64,000 nt of DNA from Prolixibacteraceae bacterium (GTDB lineage Bacteria > Bacteroidota > Bacteroidia > Bacteroidales > Prolixibacteraceae), in NCBI GenBank assembly GCA_019856515.1, contig CP082230.1:1302001-1366000 (forward strand). Reading direction: 5' to 3'. The notes under the pieces are model-generated. The model was not told where the DNA came from. It saw only the letters and a program-made list of their open reading frames with translations, and made no database searches. Shown here in pieces: positions 36,353 through 46,389 of the stretch (position 1 is its first letter; the number at the start of each line of letters is the position of its first letter). Made by a program: the position numbers and the translations under genes.

Positions 36353-38059
36353 TTACCACCCCTGGTTTTGAGGTTGCAAATTCGGATTAGCAAATAATTC
36401 AGACTGTTTAATTGGATATAAATTCATTTTGTTATCCCAATATCGAGTCTCATACAACTGTCGTTGGTACTGTTGAGAGCCATCATCTTTGTTTGTGATA
36501 GAAACACCATACAATCTTGTTTGTGTCTCTGCTCCAATTTTCCATCTTCTAATATCCCAAAACCGGTGGCCTTCAAAAGCAAACTCCACTCGCCACTCAT
36601 TTCTAAGTTTCTTGATAAATTCACTCTTGTTAGAAGTCTCTATTGTTGGCATACCCGCATTTTGTCTCACCTGATTTATCGCCCATCTTGCAGAACGAGT
36701 ATATTTCGTATCTGTATAATCAGGATCGTCAAAAGCTTCTATCATAGATTCAGCATAACTAAGCAAAACTTCAGCATAACGATATATAATCCACGTATGT
36801 CTTTTCTTCACGAGTTTGTTTGGATCAAAACTAGTTGTCTCATCAATATACTTTCGAAGAAAATATCCTGTAGCTGTTCCTCCTTCTGAAACCGCAACAC
36901 GCTCTCGACCTCCTTCATAAGCTTCAATTGTGATATCCTTAAACTTCATTCCATTGGTAACAATCGTCTTATAAAATCGAGGATCTCTATTCTCATATGG
37001 CCTCTCTTTATCGAAAGTTGGATCTTTACTTTCCCATCCTTGATCAGTAAGAATCACCTGTTCTCCATTGACTGTTTCAAAAGCATCTACTAAATTTTGT
37101 GATGGACATACACCTGTCGTACTACTTTTACCATCTGTTAAACGAACAGGAAAGTTAATCTTCTCAAAGGTTGAATTTGGCCCATTCTGACGAAACATAA
37201 TTACATCTTTTGCATCATATTTGTTCATCGCGGTCAATACACCAGCCAAGCCATACCATCCTTTGGTCTCTGAAGAATCGATTAATGCATGTGCTGCTTC
37301 CGCACATCGTTCCCAATATTTTTTATCATTCGAAGAGTTATGTAACGCACTTGCACGAAATAAAAGTGCTTTGGTCTTCAGTGCCATCGCAAATCCTTTA
37401 TTCATTCGGCCATACTCTTTTGACAACTCTTTATAACTTAAGGGTAAATTAGGAACAACTTCATCACACTCTTTTACTACAAAATCGATCACATCACTAA
37501 ACTTTGTTTTTGTAATGCTATTAGCCTCCTCTATGGTTAGCACATCTAAAGGCATAGGAATATCTCCATATCTTCGTGCAAGTTCAAAGAAATAGTAAGC
37601 TCTTAACAAACGTGCTTGATAAACGTAAGTCGGGAGTTTCTTCATCATCAACCCATAACCATTATCATATTGATACCTGGTCAGGTCCACATTATCGATC
37701 TCTTTAATAAAACCATTGGCTGCTCGGATCCCTTTATAATACTTATCCCATGGATAATCAACAAGGTTTAAAGCAGACCATGATCCATTAGTCAAAAACT
37801 GTACTCCACTAAATTTTTGTCCAAATTCAGCATCATCAGTGGCACAAGCTTTTGGTGCACCTCCAACCGAAGAAAAATCTTGTGGAATAAATGTATAGAG
37901 ATAATTTAACATACTTGTAGTTCTATCAAAGTACTTATATACATCTTCTTTTTGCACCAGGCCACTCGTTTCATCAAACTCTAGTGTACTACAGCTACCC
38001 ATAAAAAATAGTGCTGCAATTATTAAAAATGATCTATTTATATTATTCATATATTTCAT
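36353..38059 (-). CDS. SusD-like glycan-binding lipoprotein 2
   Basis: This 568-residue protein has a lipobox MGSC (Cys23; an ATG at 38050 would give a leader three residues shorter). It shows SusD/RagB helices (ARLLRAYYFFELARRYGDIP), the RADAR-like segment in the first third and the C-terminal SusD pattern FIKKLRNEWRVEFAFEGHRFWDIRRW and LYPIKQSELFANP. It caps the partner SusC2 barrel and binds the oligosaccharide at the surface. It starts 13 bases after the susC2 stop and leads into the BACON genes. Confidence 0.94.
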   Translation of the reverse strand: MKYMNNINRSFLIIAALFFMGSCSTLEFDETSGLVQKEDVYKYFDRTTSMLNYLYTFIPQDFSSVGGAPKACATDDAEFGQKFSGVQFLTNGSWSALNLVDYPWDKYYKGIRAANGFIKEIDNVDLTRYQYDNGYGLMMKKLPTYVYQARLLRAYYFFELARRYGDIPMPLDVLTIEEANSITKTKFSDVIDFVVKECDEVVPNLPLSYKELSKEYGRMNKGFAMALKTKALLFRASALHNSSNDKKYWERCAEAAHALIDSSETKGWYGLAGVLTAMNKYDAKDVIMFRQNGPNSTFEKINFPVRLTDGKSSTTGVCPSQNLVDAFETVNGEQVILTDQGWESKDPTFDKERPYENRDPRFYKTIVTNGMKFKDITIEAYEGGRERVAVSEGGTATGYFLRKYIDETTSFDPNKLVKKRHTWIIYRYAEVLLSYAESMIEAFDDPDYTDTKYTRSARWAINQVRQNAGMPTIETSNKSEFIKKLRNEWRVEFAFEGHRFWDIRRWKIGAETQTRLYGVSITNKDDGSQQYQRQLYETRYWDNKMNLYPIKQSELFANPNLQPQNQGW

Positions 38060-38072
38060 AACCCACCGATTA

Positions 38073-40787
38073 TTAGAAGTTAAACTTAAGTCCTGCCCAA
38101 TAGCTTCTCACTGTAGGATATGCTATTCCTAACTGCTCTGGATCAGTAAAATCAATATGATCAAATGAAAACAGATTAGTTCCACATATGTAGATGGAAA
38201 ATTTAGGGCGATCCAATGCCAATCGTAGATTTCTCAATTTTAAAAATGAACCATCACGGTACCATGTTGAACTATTTCTGTAATTATTTATATTTGCCGC
38301 TGTAGTCAAACGTGGCATGGTAGCACGATCATGATTCTCTGGAGTCCATATTGTTTCACGATCAATAAATGTTAATGAGACATTCCCATTTCCAATAAGG
38401 GGTTTATACAATGGACTGTCCAAAAGGTTAATTGTTCTGTTTGCCACACCTTGAAAATCCGCACTCAAACTAATTGATTTATAAGCTATATTAAGGTTAA
38501 ATCCATAATAAATTTCAGGATATCCTGTCTGATACATTTTTACCACATCTTCACTATCAACGCGGTTATCTCCATTTTGATCTTTATACTTTATATCACC
38601 AGGTCGTACCGTGCTAAATGTATGAACTGGACTATTGTTTATATCAACTTGATCTTGAAAAAAACCAACAGACTCTAATCCATATCTTTGTCCTGCTCTA
38701 TTACCTGTTCGATATAAATAATCGTATTGCTTATACGACTCTTGGAAATCGATAATTTTGCTTCTTATAAATGAGAAAGTACCAGATAGGCCATAACTAA
38801 AGTTCCCAATATCATCATTCCATCCCATACTAATATCAACGCCTTTATACTCATTTACCCCTGAACTCATCTTAGCAACATCAATGCCGATGACACCGGA
38901 AACCGAGTTAGAGATATCCACTAAATTATCACTTCTCTTTTCATAGAAACCATCTAAAGAAATTGCCAAACGATTCTTAAACATCTCTAAGTCCATTCCT
39001 ATAATAGACCTTTCGGATGTTGTTATTTTCAAATCTTGAACTGGCAAACGTCCTTCACTCCATCCACTTGCTCCTGATGCGAGACCAAAGACATAATAAC
39101 CTGAACTACCATAACTCTGACGAAAAAGCTCATGTGTAATTGATCTATCCCAACCGGAAGTTCCATAAGAACCACGTAACTTAAATAAATCAACCCCTGG
39201 AATATTAATAAAATTCTCTTCTGTAAGCGTCCACGCCCCGGAAACAGCATAATAAGTATTGTATTTTTGATCTTCAGGCAATAAGTTCGTTCCAGAATAA
39301 TTGACCACACCATGCAGATAATAACGATTCTTGTACGTATAACTCATATTAGTAAGATACGACTGTCTTTCATAAGTTCTATTTCGACCATTATTCAAGT
39401 CTGATTGATAATCATACATCAAATTCATAGCAAAGTCATGATTAGCTGTCTTATTTTGATAACCAAGCGCTCCTTTAAAATTTGTTTTTAGATATAACTT
39501 CTCAAATTTATTTTTGAAAGAAGGGAGTTGAGAATCTTTACCATAGATCTCGGGAGTCATTACGACAGTTCCATCATCCATTATCTGACTCTTCAAGTCA
39601 GAATACCTGTAATTATTAACAGACCACTCTCTTAATGCGCCATAGTTATCAAAAGAGATAGAGGCATCCGCATATAATCCTTTGATGATCGCCTTTAAAT
39701 CTTGATGGAGACCTATGTTAGCATTCATCGTTTTATAGATATCTTTTCTGTGACCATTACGACTTAAAAATGCAACGGGATTATTCTTTGTATATATATT
39801 GTTTCCACCATAGATACCATCTTCTGTTTTTACTGGGAAAGCAGCCGATGGGGTATAAAAGACTCGTCTCGACACATTCTGTGCATATGAGCCATTCACC
39901 TCTTGCATTCTTACCATCAAACCTACTTTCATTTTGGTCGTATTGGTTAAATCAGCATCTACATTGGCACGTAGGTTTAGTCTCACATCAAAAGGGACCG
40001 TTGAGTATCTAGAATTCTCATTAAGATCCTTATACATCGCCTTATCATAAGAGTAAACACCAGCAACAAAATACCTATATTTCTCTCCTCCTCCTTTAAA
40101 CGTAGCATGGGCTTGATGATTAAAACCATAATCTTCATAGACCTCCTTTTGCCAATCTACATTGGGGTATGCATACGGATAAGCACCTGATTGAAACGCA
40201 CCAACCTCTTGTGCACTATATTTCGGAGCAAGACCATCTAATGTTAATGCCTCATTAAGCTTAGTAGCATAAGTATATGCATCAGCAAATTCTGGAGACC
40301 TGAAACGTTCATTTACTCCAAATTGATACTTGACATCAATATCCATCTTTCCTTTAACACCACTCTTTGTTGTAATGTTAAGAACACCATTGGCTCCTCT
40401 TACCCCATAAATTGCCAAAGATGCAGCATCCTTTAACAATGTAATAGACTCTATCTCTGCCATGGTAATATTATTGATATCTCGAGGAAATCCATCCACC
40501 AAAATCAATGGTGCAAACCCATGGTATTTTAATGAGGCAAAATTAACAGACGATCGCCCTTTTCCCTGAAAAACGCTAAGTCCAGCTAATTTGCCATATA
40601 AAGATTTCTTAACATCCGTTTCAGGCGATCTCTCTAAGACATCGCTCTCCACAACATTTTGAGATGCATAATCGATGGAGTTTTTATTGGTTGCTGTGTG
40701 TGATTGTGCCACAGTCCTCAAAGACATAAAACACAAACCAATTATTATATATAAATATATTCTATTCATCTGTTTTATTTTATTCAT
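38073..40787 (-). CDS. SusC-like TonB-dependent transporter 2
   Basis: The ATG at 40787 gives 904 residues with a signal peptide (MNRIYLYIIIGLCFMSLRTVAQ). Unlike susC1 the mature protein goes almost directly into the TonB plug (VVESDVLERSPETDV, then APLILVDGFPRDINNI and ESITLLKDAASLAIYGVRGANGVL); the carboxypeptidase-D-like extension is missing. The barrel follows to a terminal Phe (YWAGLKFNF). It imports oligosaccharides released by the surface GH18 enzymes. It is the third gene of the PUL operon, 118 bases or so after susD1. Confidence 0.94.
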   Translation of the reverse strand: MNKIKQMNRIYLYIIIGLCFMSLRTVAQSHTATNKNSIDYASQNVVESDVLERSPETDVKKSLYGKLAGLSVFQGKGRSSVNFASLKYHGFAPLILVDGFPRDINNITMAEIESITLLKDAASLAIYGVRGANGVLNITTKSGVKGKMDIDVKYQFGVNERFRSPEFADAYTYATKLNEALTLDGLAPKYSAQEVGAFQSGAYPYAYPNVDWQKEVYEDYGFNHQAHATFKGGGEKYRYFVAGVYSYDKAMYKDLNENSRYSTVPFDVRLNLRANVDADLTNTTKMKVGLMVRMQEVNGSYAQNVSRRVFYTPSAAFPVKTEDGIYGGNNIYTKNNPVAFLSRNGHRKDIYKTMNANIGLHQDLKAIIKGLYADASISFDNYGALREWSVNNYRYSDLKSQIMDDGTVVMTPEIYGKDSQLPSFKNKFEKLYLKTNFKGALGYQNKTANHDFAMNLMYDYQSDLNNGRNRTYERQSYLTNMSYTYKNRYYLHGVVNYSGTNLLPEDQKYNTYYAVSGAWTLTEENFINIPGVDLFKLRGSYGTSGWDRSITHELFRQSYGSSGYYVFGLASGASGWSEGRLPVQDLKITTSERSIIGMDLEMFKNRLAISLDGFYEKRSDNLVDISNSVSGVIGIDVAKMSSGVNEYKGVDISMGWNDDIGNFSYGLSGTFSFIRSKIIDFQESYKQYDYLYRTGNRAGQRYGLESVGFFQDQVDINNSPVHTFSTVRPGDIKYKDQNGDNRVDSEDVVKMYQTGYPEIYYGFNLNIAYKSISLSADFQGVANRTINLLDSPLYKPLIGNGNVSLTFIDRETIWTPENHDRATMPRLTTAANINNYRNSSTWYRDGSFLKLRNLRLALDRPKFSIYICGTNLFSFDHIDFTDPEQLGIAYPTVRSYWAGLKFNF

Positions 40788-40910
40788 GTACAATTATTGA
40801 AAGTCATGATCATGAGACGATTATTTACAGTACAAACCATGATACCAAAACACCATCATAAATAGTTTTGATAAAAAATTGCCTGTTACTATAAAACATG
40901 AAAATTCAAA

Positions 40911-42632
40911 TCACCAACCTGGGTTTTGTATCCACCCATACCCTTTATTTAATTCAAGTCTAGGGATCGGAGACAAATACCACTTGGTATCCCAATGTTC
41001 CTTCCAATATCTATTTGGATTCCATTTAATCGCTTCAAATCGAAAGGAAACAGGAACATTATTCTCCTTCTTAGTGACTGTACTGATTAAAATATTTAGA
41101 TCTTTCGTGAAATCGCTTGCCATACCTCTTCGAATCAAATCATACCAACGTACATTCTCAAAACCAAACTCTAAAGCACGCTCTTTTAACAAGGCTTTAC
41201 GAAAAGACTCTTGGCTAAGCCCTTTAGGCAAATCCGACAACCCAACACGATTTCTAACCCTATTAATAAAATCATATGCCTTCTCATTAGGTCCACCTTC
41301 TACCTCATTTAATGCTTCAGCATAACTCAAGAATACTTCAGGTAAACGTAAATACGGAAACTGGGTACCTTTACCTGCTCTATCTTCATATGACTCGAGT
41401 ATAAATTTCATGGTTCTAAAACCAGTACTTGACCCTTTACGATAGTCAGGGTGACCTAAATATACTGGTGCAATAGTTCCATTATAATGATAGCTACCTG
41501 GAACAGCTGCTGTTTCATATAGACGTGGATCACGGGTTGGACGATGATCTTTATCATAGAATGGGGACTGTGTCGAACTACTCCAATCATAATCATCAGG
41601 AAATTCCGTTCCATCTGCCCATGGAAACATGTCGATATAATTTAATGTTGGTCCAAAGTAATATCTCATCCCTCCCTCGAACACAGGTTTATTAAAACTT
41701 CGTCTTGTCGAGATTAAAATTTCTGTTCCTCCTCTTTCATAATATGCTTTTCTAAATGCCAACCGTCTCGCTTCATGAGTCTCTTCTGTCGGCTGTGTAA
41801 GCATATATTCTCCATTCTCCTGTAATGCACTCATAAACGCTTCTCCTGCACTGACAGCACGACGCCATTTCCCCATTACATCACCATCTACATATCGAGT
41901 ATACTTGTTTGCCTTAGCATGCCATGGCGTAGTAGAGTTAAATGTAGGACTTGCAGCAAACAGAAGTACTCTTAATTTCAAACCCATTGCCCCAGCCTTA
42001 GTCATTCGCCCATCATCATTAGCCGTTGATTTCCATGGCAAATCCTCTACTGCTTCATCTAAAAGGGTCACAATATAATCCACGGTTTCGGCAAAAGAAG
42101 TACGAGGGAACGTAAACGCATCATCAAGCCCTATTGACTTCTTAATTAATGGGACACCTCCAACATTTCTTAACATACGACCATAACACAAGGCTATAAT
42201 TGTTTTTGCTTCAGCAACTCGTCGTGCCTTCTCACTATTGTCCATATCTTTAACTTTATCGATATGTTCAATATAAAGCCATGCATATCGTATCGCTTTC
42301 CAATCTGATTCACCTCCCGCGGCATATAACAAATCATTTTTTGAGACCGTCGGATCAATGGCGCCATTATAATATGGGTTAGCTCCCGTTTTTATTGCTA
42401 AGTCTGTATATATATCTGTAGTATAACTTCTCTTGGTACCATACGGCAGATTCAAATAAGCAGTAGTCAATACCTTATCCGAATGTACAGCTGAGGAAAA
42501 CATAGTATCTAATGTCGCACCTAATCGCTCAGGACTATCACCTAAAAATTCATCACCAAATTTCACTTCGGAACAAGACGTGACAAACATAACGCCTACA
42601 GCAATGATGAATATTAATATATTGCTTTTCAT
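40911..42632 (-). CDS. SusD-like glycan-binding lipoprotein 1
   Basis: This 573-residue protein has a lipobox VTSC (Cys20). The helical SusD fold is shown by ARRVAEAKTIIALCYGRMLR, MTKAGAMGLKLRVLLFAASP and the C-terminal KALLKERALEFGFENVRWYDLIRR with YLSPIPRLELN. It forms the lid of the SusC1 barrel. It begins 25 bases after the susC1 stop. It is only distantly similar to susD2, so the two pairs probably take different ligand sizes or forms. Confidence 0.94.
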   Translation of the reverse strand: MKSNILIFIIAVGVMFVTSCSEVKFGDEFLGDSPERLGATLDTMFSSAVHSDKVLTTAYLNLPYGTKRSYTTDIYTDLAIKTGANPYYNGAIDPTVSKNDLLYAAGGESDWKAIRYAWLYIEHIDKVKDMDNSEKARRVAEAKTIIALCYGRMLRNVGGVPLIKKSIGLDDAFTFPRTSFAETVDYIVTLLDEAVEDLPWKSTANDDGRMTKAGAMGLKLRVLLFAASPTFNSTTPWHAKANKYTRYVDGDVMGKWRRAVSAGEAFMSALQENGEYMLTQPTEETHEARRLAFRKAYYERGGTEILISTRRSFNKPVFEGGMRYYFGPTLNYIDMFPWADGTEFPDDYDWSSSTQSPFYDKDHRPTRDPRLYETAAVPGSYHYNGTIAPVYLGHPDYRKGSSTGFRTMKFILESYEDRAGKGTQFPYLRLPEVFLSYAEALNEVEGGPNEKAYDFINRVRNRVGLSDLPKGLSQESFRKALLKERALEFGFENVRWYDLIRRGMASDFTKDLNILISTVTKKENNVPVSFRFEAIKWNPNRYWKEHWDTKWYLSPIPRLELNKGYGWIQNPGW

Positions 42633-42657
42633 GTAAACTCTTTTTTTTATATTATCA

Positions 42658-45600
42658 CTAGAAATTTATCTTCACTCCAAGACTATACACCCTAACCAGA
42701 GGATAACTCCCTTTATTGTCAGCAAGTGCCTCTGGATCAATCAACTTAAGCTTTGTAAATGTCAATAGATTATATCCACTTAGGTCGACCTTAAAAGACT
42801 TTAGTCCCATCGATGATAAAAATCGACTATCCTTAAAAGTGTATGAAACATTCACCGTCTTAAGACGGATATAGGAAGCATCTTTAAGCCATAAGGTGGA
42901 AGGTGCTTGGTTCCATTTCTCCATATTCTTCGATAACCTTGGCATAGTGGCATCAAACTGATTCTCATCTGTCCAACTTTCATTTACGAAACTATTTAAT
43001 AGACCTCTATCTCCATTAGTAAATGGAACACGGTGATCTGCCTCTAGTAATTTGGAAACATGAGTAGCCCCAGTCCATTGCATATTAAAGCCGAAGCCTT
43101 TATATTGGAATCCACCATTTAACCCAAAAACATATTCAGGTCGTCGTGAGTAACCATCGACCATGGTGTCGTAACTATTTATAATGCCATCTCCATTTAA
43201 ATCAGAATATTTAGCATCACCTGGATGTACTGTCATAAAAGGCTGAGGTAGACTAGAGTCTAATTCATAACTACCATCTTTATTTTTTGCAAAATCACTG
43301 TACTGATACATTCTATCAAACTGATAGAGTCCGCCATTACGTCCCGTTGAACCTCCTGTCTTCATCATGTAATCATAGTCCTGAGCAACCTCATCCATAA
43401 AAATGATCTTATTTTTTGCGTAAGACATATTGGCATTAATATTATACTTAAAATCAGAACCAATATTGCTTCTCCATCCAATCTGTACTTCGTAGCCATG
43501 ATTATCCACTTCGCCTAAATTGGTAGGTAGTAGGGACGTTGCAATGATGGAGGGAGTAGTCTTATAATTCTCCAAAATATCCGTACGATGTTCGAAGAAA
43601 ACATCCGCACTTATCGATAGATGGTTATCAAACAATTTCATATCTATAGCATAATTCTGTTTTGCTGCAGTTTCCCACGTTACTGCTTGATTGCCCGGCT
43701 TTCCTAACACACTAGCAGGCATACTATTGGGATTATCAATACCATAACTATACGAACCAGAACCACTCCAAATCCCAGGCATATATAAGAAACGAAACTT
43801 CGACTTATCATTACCTACCAATCCCCACGAAGCACGTAGCTTCAAATAACTCAAGAAAGGACTTCCTTGAAGAAAGGACTCCTCTGAAAGAACCCATCCC
43901 CCTGAAACGGATGGAAACAATCCATAACGAGTCTCTTTACCGGGTGCAAAATTTTCAGATCCATTATACCCTACATTGGCATCTAGTAAATATTTATTTT
44001 GATACCCATAAGTGATACGCCCTACATAACCGACATACCCTCTAGGCATAAAACTATAGGGAGCTAACTTACTCTTCTGAATTGCATTTCTTGGATAGTA
44101 TACCCTCGATTGATTATATAAAAATAATCCTGTTATTTTATGATTATTAAAAGTACGACTATAGTTCAATCGTCCTTCTAAATACCAATTTCTCTTGTAA
44201 GCCCCAAAGCTCTCCTTATATTTAAGTGGTTTGTCGTTACCAACGGGTACATACACCACAGTACGATCATAACGAGGATCATTCATATCTAATCCGGGAT
44301 CATTTAACTGAGATGCATAATAAGCCGTTTGATACTCTACGGGACCGTAGATATTCACTTCATGACGTTTGTTTAAAGCGTATTGATAATCGTTAGATGC
44401 TTTTACCCCAACTTTCAAACCTTTGGTTATAAAATTAAGCTTCTGATCAATATCAACATCAAAATTAATCTTCGAATTGTAAGCTTCTTTATAACCATAT
44501 CCATAAAAAGCAAATAAACCATCTCTAACCTTAGACCCAGAAGGTAGGACTCCTTTATTTAATACCGTTCGTTTCCCATTGATCAAACCAGGTCCTGCAA
44601 ATGGCACTGACCAAACAGTGGCTACATTCCAAATATGTCGTACATTTTCAACGCCAATAGGTTCTTGTGTTTTTCCAATGTTTCCACCAATATTGATTTT
44701 TAATTTCGTAGTATTGGTTAACGATGCATCAATATTTGCCCTATAGTTATAACGATCATATTTATAGTTGTTATCATAAGGGAGTTGATCAAACTCTTTC
44801 ATCAATCCATTTTGATACATATAACCTAATGAGACAAAATAGCTTACCTTATCCCCTCCTCCAGAAATATTTACATTATTCTTATTTTGTATAAAATATT
44901 TATTAAACATGTAGTCTTGCCAATCAATATCGGGAGCCATAATAGGATCAGAATGCGTTCTAAACGCTTCTACTTGTTCACGAGTAAACTTCTCAGATGT
45001 TTGGTCATTTTCTGCACGAATATTCCACATTCTTGCATAATCGTAGCTCCCCGCTTGTTTCCGCAAAGAGATGGGCTCTTGCAGCCCTACAGAAGAAGAG
45101 ACTGAAATTTTTGGTTTTCCCTTCCCACCGCGTCGTGTAGTTACAAGGATAACGCCGTTGGCACCACGAATACCAAAAACAGCTGTGGATGAAGCATCTT
45201 TTAATATCGATAGACTTGCAATTTCATTTTCATCAATATTTGCAAATTCTCGTTCAACACCATCGACAAGTACCAATGGTTCCCCTAATGCATCATTTAA
45301 GCTACCGCTTCCTCTAATATAGATCTTGGCAGCATCATGACCAGGTTGTCCACTCGTTTGAACTGTGGCAACACCAGGCAAGGTTCCTGCCAATGCTTGT
45401 GTTACATTCGATGTAGGAGTTCTTGTCAGCTCTTCCGTGCCGACAGTAGAAATAGCACCTGTTAATGTCGCTTTTGTTTTCGTTCCATAAGCAACAACCA
45501 CAACATCAGATAGTGATTGAACATCCTCCTTTAAAACAATGTCAATTACCTTTTGTTTTTTAACAACCACCTCTTGAGTCAGATATCCCATGTATGAAAA

Positions 45601-45843
45601 TACCAAAGTCGTTTTTTTATCCTTAACTTTAATGGTATAGTTTCCATTAAAGTCCGTGATAGTCCCTGTAGTGGACCCTTTAACGATAACATTAACACTT
45701 GGCATACCCATTTTAGAATCATCAAAAACCTTTCCTTTTATGACGACATCTTCTATCAGTGTCTGTCCTTGGACATAGAGCGCATTGTGTAAGAGAAATA
45801 AAAGAAAGCATATGAATGCTAATTTACAATTCTTCATAAGCAT
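42658..45843 (-). CDS. SusC-like TonB-dependent transporter 1
   Basis: The ATG at 45843 gives 1061 residues (an ATG at 45837 is equally possible; the frame to 45900 adds residues before the leader). The signal peptide is followed by a carboxypeptidase-D regulatory-like domain (DVVIKGKVFDDSKMGMPSV), the plug (DVVVVAYGTKTKATLTGAIS, EPLVLVDGVEREFANI, ASLSILKDASSTAVFGIRGA) and a barrel ending VYSLGVKINF. It is the first gene of the PUL operon and is divergent from the HTCS gene, the expected regulatory target. Confidence 0.95.
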   Translation of the reverse strand: MLMKNCKLAFICFLLFLLHNALYVQGQTLIEDVVIKGKVFDDSKMGMPSVNVIVKGSTTGTITDFNGNYTIKVKDKKTTLVFSYMGYLTQEVVVKKQKVIDIVLKEDVQSLSDVVVVAYGTKTKATLTGAISTVGTEELTRTPTSNVTQALAGTLPGVATVQTSGQPGHDAAKIYIRGSGSLNDALGEPLVLVDGVEREFANIDENEIASLSILKDASSTAVFGIRGANGVILVTTRRGGKGKPKISVSSSVGLQEPISLRKQAGSYDYARMWNIRAENDQTSEKFTREQVEAFRTHSDPIMAPDIDWQDYMFNKYFIQNKNNVNISGGGDKVSYFVSLGYMYQNGLMKEFDQLPYDNNYKYDRYNYRANIDASLTNTTKLKINIGGNIGKTQEPIGVENVRHIWNVATVWSVPFAGPGLINGKRTVLNKGVLPSGSKVRDGLFAFYGYGYKEAYNSKINFDVDIDQKLNFITKGLKVGVKASNDYQYALNKRHEVNIYGPVEYQTAYYASQLNDPGLDMNDPRYDRTVVYVPVGNDKPLKYKESFGAYKRNWYLEGRLNYSRTFNNHKITGLFLYNQSRVYYPRNAIQKSKLAPYSFMPRGYVGYVGRITYGYQNKYLLDANVGYNGSENFAPGKETRYGLFPSVSGGWVLSEESFLQGSPFLSYLKLRASWGLVGNDKSKFRFLYMPGIWSGSGSYSYGIDNPNSMPASVLGKPGNQAVTWETAAKQNYAIDMKLFDNHLSISADVFFEHRTDILENYKTTPSIIATSLLPTNLGEVDNHGYEVQIGWRSNIGSDFKYNINANMSYAKNKIIFMDEVAQDYDYMMKTGGSTGRNGGLYQFDRMYQYSDFAKNKDGSYELDSSLPQPFMTVHPGDAKYSDLNGDGIINSYDTMVDGYSRRPEYVFGLNGGFQYKGFGFNMQWTGATHVSKLLEADHRVPFTNGDRGLLNSFVNESWTDENQFDATMPRLSKNMEKWNQAPSTLWLKDASYIRLKTVNVSYTFKDSRFLSSMGLKSFKVDLSGYNLLTFTKLKLIDPEALADNKGSYPLVRVYSLGVKINF

Positions 45844-46300
45844 GAATTTAATAAAGATTAGTATGTGTTTTGGCTTAGTTATACTTCTATATTCTACCAA
45901 TCTAAATAATCAAATATTACTCTCATTCATGTTCAAAATATACCTCTTAATCTCCTATATTTTCCTAAATACATATCACACACATCAAAAGGAATAAATA
46001 TGCACAAAATCATACACAAACACCTTTCAAACAACTAAATACACACCTAGCCACCTCTTTTAAACAGCTCTAATCTGAATTATGGGACATATTCAGATCA
46101 ACAACTACAATACCGAAACATCGATTACTGTAACAAACGTATTTTTATTCATATATTGATCTTTTGAAAGATATAGTGAATTGACTTTATGGTGATTCTA
46201 TTAACAATTCAACTTTTTGATATCACTTTTGTAAAATATAGTTCATCAGCTTATACAGACAACAAAAATTTGAAGAAATCACAAATGAAAAGCAACCTAC

Positions 46301-46330
46301 TTGTGTTTTTTATTAAATATTGTAAATTTA
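46301..46330 (+). promoter_or_regulatory. Candidate promoter of the HTCS gene
   Basis: TTG at 46301 and TAAATTTA at 46323, 19 bases apart, approximate the Bacteroidota -33/-7 elements and lie 60 bases before the HTCS start. The 546-base divergent gap 45844-46389 must also hold the susC1 promoter and the HTCS binding site, but I could not pick out a clear repeat pair for the regulator; the small frames in it are AT-rich noise. Confidence 0.35.
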
Positions 46331-46389
46331 CTCCTATGTTTTCTACACAAAACATGAACTACACAAAACAACTTTAACACACATTTATA

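Noticed and set aside
36464..36889. 141-residue plus-strand frame within susD2
   Set aside because: It lies antisense to a clear SusD gene and has the Ser/Ile/Cys-rich composition of a shadow frame.
46189..46377. Small frame in the divergent PUL regulatory region
   Set aside because: Low-complexity AT-rich translation, no leader or motif, and it overlaps the likely HTCS promoter.
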